Shown: positions 24,428-33,051 of the stretch, in pieces
Numbering within the stretch: the first letter of the stretch is position 1
Layout: every line of letters begins with the position of its first letter
Origin: Saccharibacillus sacchari DSM 19268
Lineage (GTDB): Bacteria > Bacillota > Bacilli > Paenibacillales > Paenibacillaceae
DNA length: 64,000 bases
Direction of reading: 5' to 3'
NCBI RefSeq assembly: GCF_000585395.1
Contig: NZ_KK073875.1
Coordinates: 4,580,298-4,644,297, forward strand
The notes under the pieces: model-generated
Told to the model about the DNA's origin: nothing
Databases searched by the model: none
What the model saw: the letters and a program-made list of their open reading frames with translations, nothing else
Translations under genes and position numbers: made by a program

Positions 24428-25087
24428 TCAAGTCAACGTTGAAACCAATTCCGGCTGTCTCTCCAACTTCCCGTCTTCGATCCGATACACCTCGTCGCAC
24501 AACATCTCGATATCGTCCCGATGATGGCTGGTCAACAGAATCGTTCGTCCTTCCGTCCGAAACGCCATCAATAATTCTCTCACTTGGCCTACGCTGCGTT
24601 CATCCAAAGCGTTAAACGGCTCATCCAGAACTAACACTTGCTGCCCTTCCATAAAAGACTGAGCCAATGCGATCTTCTGCTTCATGCCGAGCGAATAGTG
24701 GCGCATCTTCTGACGCAAATCCGGGTCTAGCCCGACAGCTTTCATCGACCGCCGAATCTCTTCTGTGCCGATCAGTCCGCGAATTTGGGCAAGCCGGCGC
24801 AGATTTTCGTATCCCGTCTGGCTTGCCAGATAACCCGGACGGTCGATCATGATGCCGAAAGAATCCGGAAAACCTTGCGTACCGCGCCTATAAGCCGGAT
24901 CGATCTCGATGATGCCGCGATCCGGTAGCATGAATCCGCAAATCATGCGAAACAGCACGGATTTGCCCGAACCGTTCGGACCGACAAGCCCATGGATCTT
25001 TCCTTTTTCAAAAACGGCAGACGCTTCCTTAAACAAATGAACGCCGCGAAACGACTTGCTGATTTTGTTCAACTGTATAACACTCAC
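24428..25087 (-). CDS. ABC transporter ATP-binding protein (219 aa)
   Basis: A compact nucleotide-binding domain with Walker A GLVGPNGSGKSVLF, signature HYSLGMKQK, Walker B VLVLDEPFNALD and a switch His in LLTSHHRDD. The signature and short length place it among ABC-2-type ATPases. It starts with GTG behind AGGAGG and overlaps the upstream permease stop by 4 bases. It is the second ATPase of the operon headed by the ECF sigma factor, so the operon probably builds two ABC complexes or one with two different ATPases. Substrate unknown. Confidence 0.88.
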   Translation of the reverse strand: MSVIQLNKISKSFRGVHLFKEASAVFEKGKIHGLVGPNGSGKSVLFRMICGFMLPDRGIIEIDPAYRRGTQGFPDSFGIMIDRPGYLASQTGYENLRRLAQIRGLIGTEEIRRSMKAVGLDPDLRQKMRHYSLGMKQKIALAQSFMEGQQVLVLDEPFNALDERSVGQVRELLMAFRTEGRTILLTSHHRDDIEMLCDEVYRIEDGKLERQPELVSTLT

Positions 25088-25902
25088 CTTAACAACCTCC
25101 TTTTTATTCGAAAGAGTCCTGCAAAAATGATCCGGTTACGCCTCAATGCGATCAGTCCGACGCATCCCAGCATCAGCAGCGGAGAACCGACGAATGCCGG
25201 CCAAAACGTACCGAACGTATGCCTCGCGTTGAGCAGCAGCAGCCAATTCGTGATCGACGCCCACTGCCACTCCGGGAAATGGGACTGTTTATGGTAAGCA
25301 ATCAGACATCCGATCATCAGCCCGGCCGCAAGAAAACTGACCGTCCAGCTTTTTTCCGTATAGATCCAAGCCGTTGCGAGCCATACCGTGAGCATCTGTA
25401 AAAACAACGCCAATAGCAAAAACTGCGCGGCGATCGCCCCCCACGGCATCCAACCTTCTACGGCAAAAGAATGCGTGAAAAAATTAAGCCAGTGCGTAGA
25501 AGTCGTAAATTCGCTCCACATGTTCTCGAACGGCCTCGTTACAATCGTCGAACCAATCGCCAATCCCCATAGCATAAGCAGGATCACTAGCGGTACGCAT
25601 AGCTTTTTGACAACCAACCCTAACCAAGCCCGATCATTCCGCACCCGGATCAACACGGTTGTTTCGCCCAATTCGATAATCGTCAGCAGCGAGAGCACCA
25701 ACCAGATCGGCAGCAGCAGCCACAGCATGGCAAAAGGACTCATCACCTGATCAAAAACAATGTCCCAAACGTTATAAACACGATCTCCTTCATACATGGC
25801 CGCCTGATAGATAAAACTCGCTCGCTGCCGCCAACACCAAATCAGAAAAACAGCCAGAATCACAAGCCATTTGAGCTGAAAAATCTCATATTTGATTCTC
25901 AT
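25084..25902 (-). CDS. Membrane protein, probable ABC-2 permease subunit (272 aa)
   Basis: About six hydrophobic helices, including residues 12-25, 55-72, 98-120, 165-190, 195-212 and 235-255, with no enzymatic motif. Sequence around IELGETTVLIRVRNDRAWLGLVVKKL resembles the cytoplasmic loop of ABC-2-type permeases. It overlaps both neighbours by 4 bases, so translation is coupled. It probably pairs with the ATPase at 24428. Family membership rests on topology and context more than on a recognised motif. Confidence 0.7.
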   Translation of the reverse strand: MRIKYEIFQLKWLVILAVFLIWCWRQRASFIYQAAMYEGDRVYNVWDIVFDQVMSPFAMLWLLLPIWLVLSLLTIIELGETTVLIRVRNDRAWLGLVVKKLCVPLVILLMLWGLAIGSTIVTRPFENMWSEFTTSTHWLNFFTHSFAVEGWMPWGAIAAQFLLLALFLQMLTVWLATAWIYTEKSWTVSFLAAGLMIGCLIAYHKQSHFPEWQWASITNWLLLLNARHTFGTFWPAFVGSPLLMLGCVGLIALRRNRIIFAGLFRIKRRLLR

Positions 25903-26720
25903 AGCAGCCGATTCACTTTTTCTTTAAATGAGTAAATGTACAGCGTCAAAGCTGCACAGCATAAAAGAATAAAGCCAAACGGAACGAACATCACCCACAT
26001 CGGCTGCTGTACGGCGTTGAACGGAAAGACCGAATCGAAAAAATAAAATCGTCTGTCCGGCATTAGGAACGAACCGACCATATAGAGCAGAAAAGGAATG
26101 GATAGGGCAATAAACGAACGTTGAATGACCAGCAGCAGTAAAAATCCGAATGTCGCATACAGCGCAGCATTCAATCCGACCCACCCGGCACACGCGACTC
26201 CGTATACCCATTCCCCGTAAACAAGCAGCTGGTTCATCGTATGACGGCCTGCCTGCTCCTGAGTCCGCGCCGCCTCGTCGACAGGTCCGAACGTATTCGG
26301 GAAAAATTCGATCCAGCCGTAATGCGGAATGATGATATACGCCGCGATAAAGCAGAGCAGTACCGGAACCGCGAGAGCCGCAAAACTCAGCACGACGTTA
26401 GCCGTCAGCTTGATCCTCAGCAGCTTGCCTAAGGGCATCCGTATCCGCTCATAGATCAGAAAGCGGTGGTTCAACGTCTCGGAAAAAGCGACATCGTATA
26501 CGGCAACCGCCGCAATAGCGAATCCGACCATAGGGATCACGTCCAGCATAAAGGTAAACACATCTATCCAATCGCTGAGCGAATAAGCACTGTGCGCAAA
26601 CGCCAGATAGACGAACGGGTAGGCGCAAAATAGCACATACAAGATTAAACGAACCGGTGTGAGCATTCGGCGGATCTCGACGGATACGTTATAGGCGTGT
26701 GGAACTTTTTGACCTACCAT
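25899..26720 (-). CDS. Membrane protein, probable ABC-2 permease subunit (273 aa)
   Basis: Six probable membrane helices: one near residues 25-45, a pair near 62-85, one near 105-130 and three after 190. The start is the ATG at 26720, which overlaps the previous stop in ATGGTAG; the longer frame would use a TTG within the preceding gene. The loop FSETLNHRFLIYERIRMPLGKLLRIK resembles the coupling region of ABC-2 permeases. It lies between two other membrane genes in the sigma-headed operon. Substrate unknown. Confidence 0.7.
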   Translation of the reverse strand: MVGQKVPHAYNVSVEIRRMLTPVRLILYVLFCAYPFVYLAFAHSAYSLSDWIDVFTFMLDVIPMVGFAIAAVAVYDVAFSETLNHRFLIYERIRMPLGKLLRIKLTANVVLSFAALAVPVLLCFIAAYIIIPHYGWIEFFPNTFGPVDEAARTQEQAGRHTMNQLLVYGEWVYGVACAGWVGLNAALYATFGFLLLLVIQRSFIALSIPFLLYMVGSFLMPDRRFYFFDSVFPFNAVQQPMWVMFVPFGFILLCCAALTLYIYSFKEKVNRLL

Positions 26721-27907
26721 CGGATGCGCCCCTTTTCCCGTTTCCAAGCGATATAAAGCAGTCCGCTCGAAATCGCCAGCAAAACGGCCAATTCGATAAA
26801 CGTTTGGAACGGAGCCCGACCCAAGCCTACACTGAGAATATTGTTCAACATCGGATTCAAAAAGTAGTCGCCTTCAAAAAATAAAATCAACGTCAAAGCA
26901 ACGGCTCCGGCCAACACGACATAATTCGGCGCAATAGATGAAAAAAATACGGTTAATAGCGCCGCGATCCAGCAAAGAGCAAATACGGCCATATAGGTCA
27001 CCAACATATACCGCAAGAAGCTCATATCGTACCAGAAAAAGCCTCCTCCTTTTTGACTGATATCCGCTCCCATTAAACTCCATGTCCCGCTAAAACGATA
27101 GGCCAACAGCAAGGCGACCAACAGTACCGCCGCGACCAAGGTTCCCGCCAACAGCGCCGCGGCGACTTTGATGCGAAATACTCCTGTAATCCCCGCTTTC
27201 GAGGCTGCTTGTATTTCGCCGAGTCCTGCCCGACGGTCGCCGATATGAATGTGCATGACAAACAGCGAAGTGATCAGCATGGCCGTTATCGCAAGCCGAT
27301 TCAAAAGATTCGTAGAATTATAGTCGCCTAAAAAACCAATAGGCAGCACTGAAACCCAGTCTCGACTTGTGATTTCCGCGATTCTTTTTGTCTCCTTTTC
27401 ATTCATCCCGAACGTATTCAAAAAATCGTCTTCATAATACTGCACCCACTCGAACGACGCTTGCAGCTCCGCGAATAAATCGCGGGCCGGTCCCGCTTGG
27501 ATGATTCGCCAGAGCTGCATCGTGCCGCCGTTCGCCATGCCGGATCGTTTAACGTATCTTTCGTAGCTATCCAGATCGGCTCTGGCGAATGCGGGCGTCG
27601 AACGAATATAAGCATCCGCTTCCGCAACCTTCGGCGCCAACGACCGTTTGAATTGTTCCGCCTCGGCTGCATCGATTTGATCTCCGTACTTCGCTTCCAT
27701 GTCCACGGCAATTGCCGTATGCCAGTTTTTGAACTCCGAGCCGGGATACAATCCGTTGAACGGATACAACCATAACCCGCCGAGTAACAGCACCAACACC
27801 GCAAATCCAACCCTTTTCGGCATAAACAACTTCTTAAACTCCAGCCCGATCAAAGAAAGTTTCGACCTCCCGTAACCCTTGCCCGAACCGTTAGCCATCG
27901 CCTTCAT
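26714..27907 (-). CDS. Membrane protein, large ABC-2-type permease (397 aa)
   Basis: One N-terminal membrane helix (about 35-50) is followed by an extracytoplasmic domain of about 160 residues, then a cluster of about five helices from residue 215 to the end. This is the usual layout of ABC-2 exporters with a large external loop. The ATG overlaps the stop of the ATPase gene (ATGA). It is probably the partner of the ATPase at 27904. No substrate-specific motif is visible; antimicrobial peptide or drug export is plausible for such sigma-linked systems but unproven. Confidence 0.75.
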   Translation of the reverse strand: MKAMANGSGKGYGRSKLSLIGLEFKKLFMPKRVGFAVLVLLLGGLWLYPFNGLYPGSEFKNWHTAIAVDMEAKYGDQIDAAEAEQFKRSLAPKVAEADAYIRSTPAFARADLDSYERYVKRSGMANGGTMQLWRIIQAGPARDLFAELQASFEWVQYYEDDFLNTFGMNEKETKRIAEITSRDWVSVLPIGFLGDYNSTNLLNRLAITAMLITSLFVMHIHIGDRRAGLGEIQAASKAGITGVFRIKVAAALLAGTLVAAVLLVALLLAYRFSGTWSLMGADISQKGGGFFWYDMSFLRYMLVTYMAVFALCWIAALLTVFFSSIAPNYVVLAGAVALTLILFFEGDYFLNPMLNNILSVGLGRAPFQTFIELAVLLAISSGLLYIAWKREKGRIRW

Positions 27908-28842
27908 CGCAGTCTGCCTCCTTCCCCGACACCGATCGGCTCATGCGAGAAAAGCCTCTGCTCCGCCGTTTGCCGTTCACGATCCCGATACACGTACAAA
28001 AACACGTCTTCCAATCCCGGCTTCATCGGCTCCCAATGCGGCAGCGTTTCTTCCCTCTCGGACACGAATCGCATCTGCCAACCGTCCGCTTCGCCGCGCT
28101 CGGCCAGAATCGGATAGTTTTTTCGAAAAGCTTCCACTTCCGTATCCGGAACCTTCGTCTCGTACACTTTTCCCGCCAGCATGGCGCAGATGTCTTCCGG
28201 CTTGTCTTTGGCAAAAACGCGTCCGTTTTTCAGCAGCACGATCTCGTTCGCGACCGACTCCACGTCCGAAACGACATGCGTGGACAAAATAACGATCCGC
28301 TCGCGGCCGAGCTTCGTGAGCAGACTGCGGAACCTCGCGCGTTCTTTCGGGTCGAGGCCGCCCGTCGGCTCGTCGAGAATCAGCACGCGCGGATCGTTCA
28401 GCAGCGCTTGCGCGATCCCGACCCGCTGAATCATGCCGCCGGAGAACGTCTTCATTTTTTTACGCTTGACCTCGCCGAGCGCTACCGCCTCAAGCAGAAG
28501 CTCGGAACGCTCCAAGGCTTCTTTTCGGCCCATCCCTTTGATCGCGGCAAGGTACTGCATATATTTAAGCGGCGTATCGCTGGAATAATAGCCGAAGCGC
28601 TGCGGTAAATATCCCAGCTGCATCCGATACTTTTCGTCCAAGGCGGCGATCGATTTCCCTTCGTACGAAATCTCGCCTTCCGACGGCGGAAGCAGGCCTG
28701 CCAACATCTTCAGCAGCGTCGTTTTTCCTGCTCCGTTCGGGGCAAGCAGACCGTAAACCCCGTTTTCGAACGACAAGTCGATTCCTTCCAGCGCAAGATC
28801 ATTTCCGTATCGTCTGCTTACGGCATGTACAGTCAGCATCAA
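27904..28842 (-). CDS. ABC transporter ATP-binding protein (312 aa)
   Basis: Walker A GLLAPNGAGKTTLL, signature TFSGGMIQRVGI, Walker B VLILDEPTGGLDP and switch ILSTHVVSD are all intact in residues 1-210. A further 100 residues include an accessory C-terminal domain seen in ABC-2 ATPases such as the bacitracin/lantibiotic exporter type. It is followed by coupled permease genes and preceded by a membrane protein gene. Domain order and spacing are normal, so the ATPase should be active. Confidence 0.9.
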   Translation of the reverse strand: MMLTVHAVSRRYGNDLALEGIDLSFENGVYGLLAPNGAGKTTLLKMLAGLLPPSEGEISYEGKSIAALDEKYRMQLGYLPQRFGYYSSDTPLKYMQYLAAIKGMGRKEALERSELLLEAVALGEVKRKKMKTFSGGMIQRVGIAQALLNDPRVLILDEPTGGLDPKERARFRSLLTKLGRERIVILSTHVVSDVESVANEIVLLKNGRVFAKDKPEDICAMLAGKVYETKVPDTEVEAFRKNYPILAERGEADGWQMRFVSEREETLPHWEPMKPGLEDVFLYVYRDRERQTAEQRLFSHEPIGVGEGGRLR

Positions 28843-28872
28843 CGCTCAACTCCTTTTCTTTTCCATGACCAC

Positions 28873-29658
28873 TCAAGTCAACTTCGGTTTAAAATACAAC
28901 AGGCGCCGGGCCTGACCCACGTAAACGGCGGCTCCCAGCAGAATCAACGCCGCATAAGCATAAACGGGAATGCTGGACAGCAAACCCAGATATCCGTGCG
29001 GCTGCGCGATCCATAGACCGACATTGAGCAGCGGCCACAGACCGACCAGCCCGTAACGGCTTGCAGCAGTCCGTCCGCGCAGTTGTCCGTACAGGAAAGC
29101 AGCGGCGAACAAAAACAACGACGACACCGACAACAGCACTCCGCGCAAAATGTCGACCTGCTGCGAAAATATCGCGATCCAGCACACGAATCCGATATTC
29201 AACACCAGCGAGACAGCGGCGAAAGTCAGCATGCGAAGCGACGCGAGCTGGTATACGTTGTAGCGGCAGGACATTTCGACCTGATACGTATCGCGCCTGC
29301 GCAGATCCGCAAAGAAAATAACGGAGACTGCCAGGTACAGCAAAGGCGACACGATGAAGATAAACGCGTAGATGCCTTCCGTATTGGCATTGGACAGTAC
29401 GAACAAAGCCATAAAGACGAGGACTCCCAAGCCCAACGCCAGCACGAACACGATCTCCGTCAAATCCCGGAACAGATGCCGGAAGCCGAGCTGACGATAC
29501 ATCGCGCCTACCTGGCTTGAAAAGGAAGGACGAACCGGCAGCGCTTCATCCACGATAGAAGCGACGTGCAGCCGAATGTCGCGTTCGTTCGGATAATCGA
29601 TATCGTCAAACGCCGGCCGTTCGCCGCTTCGAAGCTGTGTTTCCCGATTGTTCTTCAT
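28873..29658 (-). CDS. Membrane protein encoded next to an ECF sigma factor, possible anti-sigma factor (261 aa)
   Basis: The N-terminal 60 residues are cytoplasmic and charged (RPAFDDIDYPNERDIRLHVASIVDE), followed by about six membrane helices. Its start overlaps the end of the sigma-factor gene by 53 bases, the arrangement usual for sigma and anti-sigma pairs. I do not see a zinc-binding HxxxCxxC motif, so it is not a classical zinc anti-sigma factor. Topology also fits an ABC permease or sensor. I call an anti-sigma role only as possible. Confidence 0.6.
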   Translation of the reverse strand: MKNNRETQLRSGERPAFDDIDYPNERDIRLHVASIVDEALPVRPSFSSQVGAMYRQLGFRHLFRDLTEIVFVLALGLGVLVFMALFVLSNANTEGIYAFIFIVSPLLYLAVSVIFFADLRRRDTYQVEMSCRYNVYQLASLRMLTFAAVSLVLNIGFVCWIAIFSQQVDILRGVLLSVSSLFLFAAAFLYGQLRGRTAASRYGLVGLWPLLNVGLWIAQPHGYLGLLSSIPVYAYAALILLGAAVYVGQARRLLYFKPKLT

Positions 29659-30253
29659 TCCGCTCCTCCTCGAATTTTTGTTTGATTTTGCGAATAGTCG
29701 CGTAGTAGTTCGTTTTGACCGTCGAATCCGGCAAGTTCATGATCTGCGAAATCTCGGCAAAGGTCTGCTCCGCAAAGAGCTTCAGCCTGACGATCTCCTG
29801 CGCGCGCCATTCGAACGTCCGCAGCAGTTCCAGCACCCGTCCCGCTTCATCGCGCCGTTCGAGTTCCAGCGTGAAGTCTTCGTTCGTCGAAAACTCGAAG
29901 TCTTCGATCGGATCGGTCAGCTTGGCATTCCGATGGGCTTTCGAACGAAAATGATCGATCACCCGATTCGTGGCGATTCGATATAACCAAGTTCGCAGCG
30001 ACGCCGTTTTCCCTTCGAACGAACCGATGCTGCGCAGCATGCTGACGAATATATCCTGAGTGAGATCCAACGTGTGCTCCCGATCCTGAAGCTGACGGTA
30101 GACAAAAGCGTAAATCTCGCGGTAGTAGATCGAAACCAACTCGTCGGCGGCCGCACGGTCGCCTTTTCGTTGAACGCGCCGTATTAACCGGGCCTCATGT
30201 GCGTCTAGCTTTTTTTGTCCGTTGCCTTCTTCATTACTATAGGTTGTCTGCAT
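29606..30253 (-). CDS. ECF-type RNA polymerase sigma factor (215 aa)
   Basis: Region 2 (about residues 25-95) includes SIYYREIYAFVYRQLQD, the DLTQDIFVSML core-binding motif and LRTWLYRIATNRVIDHFR. Region 4 (about 135-195) has WRAQEIVRLKLFAEQTFAEISQ and an STVKTNYYATIRKI recognition helix. It heads an operon of about seven ABC/membrane genes and probably controls them and itself. The start is not fully resolved: ATG at 30253 has GAGGAGG 16 bases upstream, which is far, and a TTG 13 codons earlier is the alternative. No clear ECF promoter is visible upstream. Confidence 0.88.
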   Translation of the reverse strand: MQTTYSNEEGNGQKKLDAHEARLIRRVQRKGDRAAADELVSIYYREIYAFVYRQLQDREHTLDLTQDIFVSMLRSIGSFEGKTASLRTWLYRIATNRVIDHFRSKAHRNAKLTDPIEDFEFSTNEDFTLELERRDEAGRVLELLRTFEWRAQEIVRLKLFAEQTFAEISQIMNLPDSTVKTNYYATIRKIKQKFEEERNEEQSGNTASKRRTAGV

Positions 30254-30370
30254 AAACGTATTCCGCCGACCTCCTCTCCCCGATTTCCTCAAACCTTATT
30301 ATCCGTCTAATCATATATGCGTTAGGCGCAAGCAAAAAGTCGGGAGTTTTTAATCTTTTTTTTAAAACAC

Positions 30371-30402
30371 AAAAAAACCCCGACGTAGATTCGTCGGAGC
30401 TT
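30371..30402 (-). terminator. Terminator hairpin on the left flank of the 30.4 kb repeat
   Basis: CTCCGACG-AATCTA-CGTCGGGG followed by seven T on the minus strand. It lies upstream of the sigma gene and probably ends transcripts coming from the MFS gene or the repeat. Confidence 0.8.
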
Positions 30403-30406
30403 AGTG

Positions 30407-30598
30407 TGTCGAGAAAATCCAACGTAGCTGGAAGCGAGAAAACGGAGAGAGAAATTCAATGGAGAAATGAAATGTTCGCCTTTGAAATCGGGAAAATTCC
30501 ACTAAAAATTCAATCCTTTTTCCCGATTTCAACACGCGATCGGAATGAATTTCTCTCGGAGTTTTCTCGCTTCCCGCGCCAAAATGATTTTCTGGACA
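30407..30598 (+). repeat. Type-B nested-palindrome repeat with inverted tips (192 bp)
   Basis: The tips TGTCGAGAAAATC and GATTTTCTGGACA form a 13-bp terminal inverted repeat with one mismatch. Inside are the type-B arms GCTGGAAGCGAGAAAACGG / GTTTTCTCGCTTCCC and AGAGAGAAATTC / GAATTTCTCTC, then TTCGCCTTTGA against AACACGCGA, then the apical stem GAAATCGGGAAAA/TTTTTCCCGATTTC. It lies between the MFS and sigma genes and carries no gene. Confidence 0.92.
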
Positions 30599-30603
30599 GA
30601 CTG

Positions 30604-30633
30604 AAGCCCCGACGGGAATCCGCCGGGGCTTTT
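30604..30633. terminator. Terminator-like hairpin, right flank of the type-B repeat
   Basis: AAGCCCCGACGG-GAATC-CGCCGGGGCTT, followed by TTTA on the plus strand. It resembles the left-flank hairpin at 30371. The gap from 30634 to 30752 shows nothing else. Confidence 0.7.
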
Positions 30634-30752
30634 AGCCAACATCATATGTCTTTGTATCAGGGACCCGTTCGTTCCCGGCACCAAGCCGGAAAGTTCCGTA
30701 AACCGCTCGAATCCCCGGAAGCTTTTTCTTTCCAAGCCGATGCGTCCGTCGA

Positions 30753-32090
30753 TCAGATGCCTTTGGTTTGCGGGTTAAGCCGCATGCCTTTTCCGTCTTT
30801 GCCTTGAGCATCTTTGCCGCGGGTACCTTTTCCAATCTCTTCGTCGCCTGCTGTCATTGCTTCGGAAGCAGATTCCGAGACAATCTGTGCGGCCATCGGT
30901 GCTTTGACCCACATGGCAATCAGGAACGAGATGGCACACAGCACGCCGATCACGAGGAACGTCGGTTTGAATCCGCCGAGCAGCGCCGCGATGAACGAAG
31001 CGGACAAAGCGCCGAGCCCGAAGCCCTGGTAAATCACGCCGTAGTTTTTACCCTGGTTTTTCAAACCGAAGAAGTCGCTGACGATCGCCGGGAATACGGT
31101 GATGTTGCCGCCGAAGCAGAACGCGATAGCCGCAACGCTGGCGAAGAACAACGGATAAGTCAATGTCGCGAAGCTGAGTACCATGACCGCCGCGAACGTA
31201 ACGAGCAGCGCGCCGGATACGACTTTCAGGCGACCGACTTTATCGGACAGGGGACCGAGGATCAGGCGTCCGGCCGTATTGAAGATCGCGATCATCGCGA
31301 CGGCGTTGGCGGCTGTCGCCACGTCCAGTCCCGCCAGGCGCACGCCGATGTCTTTGACGCTGCCGATCAGGTACAATCCGCTCATGCAGGCCGTGAAGAA
31401 CACGACGAACAGCAGGTAAGCTTGTTTGGTTTTGAGCATTTCTTTGACCGTGAAGTCTTTGACGCGAATACCGGAAGCCGAAGCCGGAGTCGCCGCAACG
31501 ACCGCTTCGCGAATCAGGAACGATCCGAACACGACCATAGCGAGAACGATAATGCCCCAGATCAGGAACGCTTGCGAGACGCCGCGCGATTCGATCATGG
31601 CGCCGTTGATGTATTTGAAAATCAAGCTGCCCGTGCCGTACGCGCCGACCGATACGCCGGACATGAGACCTTTATGTTTGGGGAACCATTTGATCAGATT
31701 GGACAACGAGCTCATATACGCTGTACCGTCCGCATAGCCAACCAGTAAACCGGCGACCAGATACAGCAGCCCGAGCGACGTGACCTGCGAAGAAAGCATC
31801 AGGCCGACGCCGAGCACAATACCCGAGGCGGCGATCAGTTTGCGAATACCGAATTTGTCCTGAAGCTTGCCGGAAAACAACGTGGCAAACGCGAGTGCGA
31901 AGCTGGTGATCGAGAACGTCATCGCCGTGCCGCCCAGTTCCCAACCGAATTTGTCCGCGAGCGGTTGGTTGAATAAACTCCAAGTGTAAATCGTGCCGAG
32001 TCCCATCTGTACGATGATGGTACCGATCACGATCCATAGGCGGTTAACCTGCGTCGAAGGGTTGTCGTTAGCTTTCGAAATGGCTTTCAT
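30753..32090 (-). CDS. MFS transporter, OFA (oxalate/formate antiporter) family (445 aa)
   Basis: Twelve membrane helices with the OFA-family N-terminus: LWIVIGTIIVQMGLGTIYTWSLFNQPL and the loop FSGKLQDKFGIRKL. Other family marks are GLLVGYADGTAYMSSLSNLIKWFPKHKGLMSG and, in the second half, GPLSDKVGRLKVV. The family exchanges small carboxylates such as oxalate, formate or, in several bacteria, pyruvate. The ATG at 32090 has AAGGAA upstream. It is directly downstream of a LytS/LytR pair and has a LytTR-type operator at its promoter, which points to pyruvate or a related acid as substrate (inference). The C-terminal 30 residues are Gly/Lys-rich and probably disordered. Confidence 0.85.
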   Translation of the reverse strand: MKAISKANDNPSTQVNRLWIVIGTIIVQMGLGTIYTWSLFNQPLADKFGWELGGTAMTFSITSFALAFATLFSGKLQDKFGIRKLIAASGIVLGVGLMLSSQVTSLGLLYLVAGLLVGYADGTAYMSSLSNLIKWFPKHKGLMSGVSVGAYGTGSLIFKYINGAMIESRGVSQAFLIWGIIVLAMVVFGSFLIREAVVAATPASASGIRVKDFTVKEMLKTKQAYLLFVVFFTACMSGLYLIGSVKDIGVRLAGLDVATAANAVAMIAIFNTAGRLILGPLSDKVGRLKVVSGALLVTFAAVMVLSFATLTYPLFFASVAAIAFCFGGNITVFPAIVSDFFGLKNQGKNYGVIYQGFGLGALSASFIAALLGGFKPTFLVIGVLCAISFLIAMWVKAPMAAQIVSESASEAMTAGDEEIGKGTRGKDAQGKDGKGMRLNPQTKGI

Positions 32091-32145
32091 CTCTATTCCT
32101 TCTCTCATTCGTTTTGCGTTTCGTTTGAACCTCTCTTATGGCTTA

Positions 32146-32212
32146 ATTATAAGCTTGAGCGTTCGGATGAAAGCGTTTTTGGAATGAGATGCCGGAAAAG
32201 CGGAATGAAATG
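32146..32212 (-). promoter_or_regulatory. MFS promoter with LytTR-type direct-repeat operator
   Basis: On the minus strand CATTTCATTCC (32202-32212) and CATCTCATTCC (32181-32191) start 21 bp apart, the spacing of LytTR-domain binding sites. About 30 bp downstream is a perfect -10 box, TATAAT (32146-32151), with no good -35 box. A weak -35 with an activator site just upstream is what a LytTR activator needs. Confidence 0.6.
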
Positions 32213-32244
32213 CACGGCAGCCGCCTTGAACGTTTTGAAACCGC

Positions 32245-33051
32245 TTAGAGCCGCATCAACTGCCGGAATTCTTTGGCTTTGCTGCGGCTGACCGGAACTT
32301 CCGCGTTCATGTCTCGCAATCGCAGCAGATACGTATTGTTGAACCACGGCACGATCTCGCGGATCTTCGACAGATTGACCGTATACGAGCGATGGCAGCG
32401 GAAAAACTTGTCCTGCGGCAGATTCGCCTGAAAATCGGAAATGCTCATGTGCATCGTATACTCTTCTTTGCGCGTGTACACGAGCGTCGTTTTCTCCTGG
32501 GCCGAAGCATAATAAATATCGTCCGCGTCGACTACGATGATTTTGTCGTCCTTATGGAGATTGATCCGATGATTAACCGCCGCAAGAGACGCAGAAGCTT
32601 CCGGACTCGCTTGAGCCGTCTCGCGGAATGCTCCGTTATGCGCGGAGATCGCTGCCGTTTCGGCTTCCTCCCGCTGCTTTTTCGCCGTAAACGCCGTTTC
32701 CAGCTTCATTAGCATCGCCGCAATACGCGGTTCGTGATACGGCTTCAAAATATAGTCAAACGCCTCGATCTCGAACGCTTCCGCCGCATGCTCCTTGTAC
32801 GCCGTCGTGAACACGATGTAGGGTTTGTTCGCGAACTTGCTGACGCTCTTGGCAAGCAGTACCCCGTCGAGCGACGGAATATTGATATCGAGGAAAATGA
32901 CGTCCACATCGTTCTCCTGCAAAAATTTCAGCACATCGATCCCGTCTTCGAATTTGTCGACGATCTGTACCGAGCTGTTTTTTCCGATCAGATAGTCCAA
33001 TTCTTCCATTGCCAGAAATTCGTCTTCCACGATGATCCCTCTCATGCTCAT
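32245..33051 (-). CDS. LytTR-family response regulator (268 aa)
   Basis: The receiver domain (about 3-120) has EDE near residue 9, the phospho-acceptor Asp55 in [14 protein letters not shown], the T/S in VFTTAY and the Lys in YILKPYH. A linker of about 40 Ala/Glu-rich residues leads to the LytTR DNA-binding domain (about 170-268), with [20 protein letters not shown], the [11 protein letters not shown] region and the [11 protein letters not shown] motif. It partners the kinase encoded directly upstream with a 4-base overlap. The neighbouring OFA transporter has matching direct repeats at its promoter, so it is the likely target. Confidence 0.92.
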   Translation of the reverse strand: MSMRGIIVEDEFLAMEELDYLIGKNSSVQIVDKFEDGIDVLKFLQENDVDVIFLDINIPSLDGVLLAKSVSKFANKPYIVFTTAYKEHAAEAFEIEAFDYILKPYHEPRIAAMLMKLETAFTAKKQREEAETAAISAHNGAFRETAQASPEASASLAAVNHRINLHKDDKIIVVDADDIYYASAQEKTTLVYTRKEEYTMHMSISDFQANLPQDKFFRCHRSYTVNLSKIREIVPWFNNTYLLRLRDMNAEVPVSRSKAKEFRQLMRL

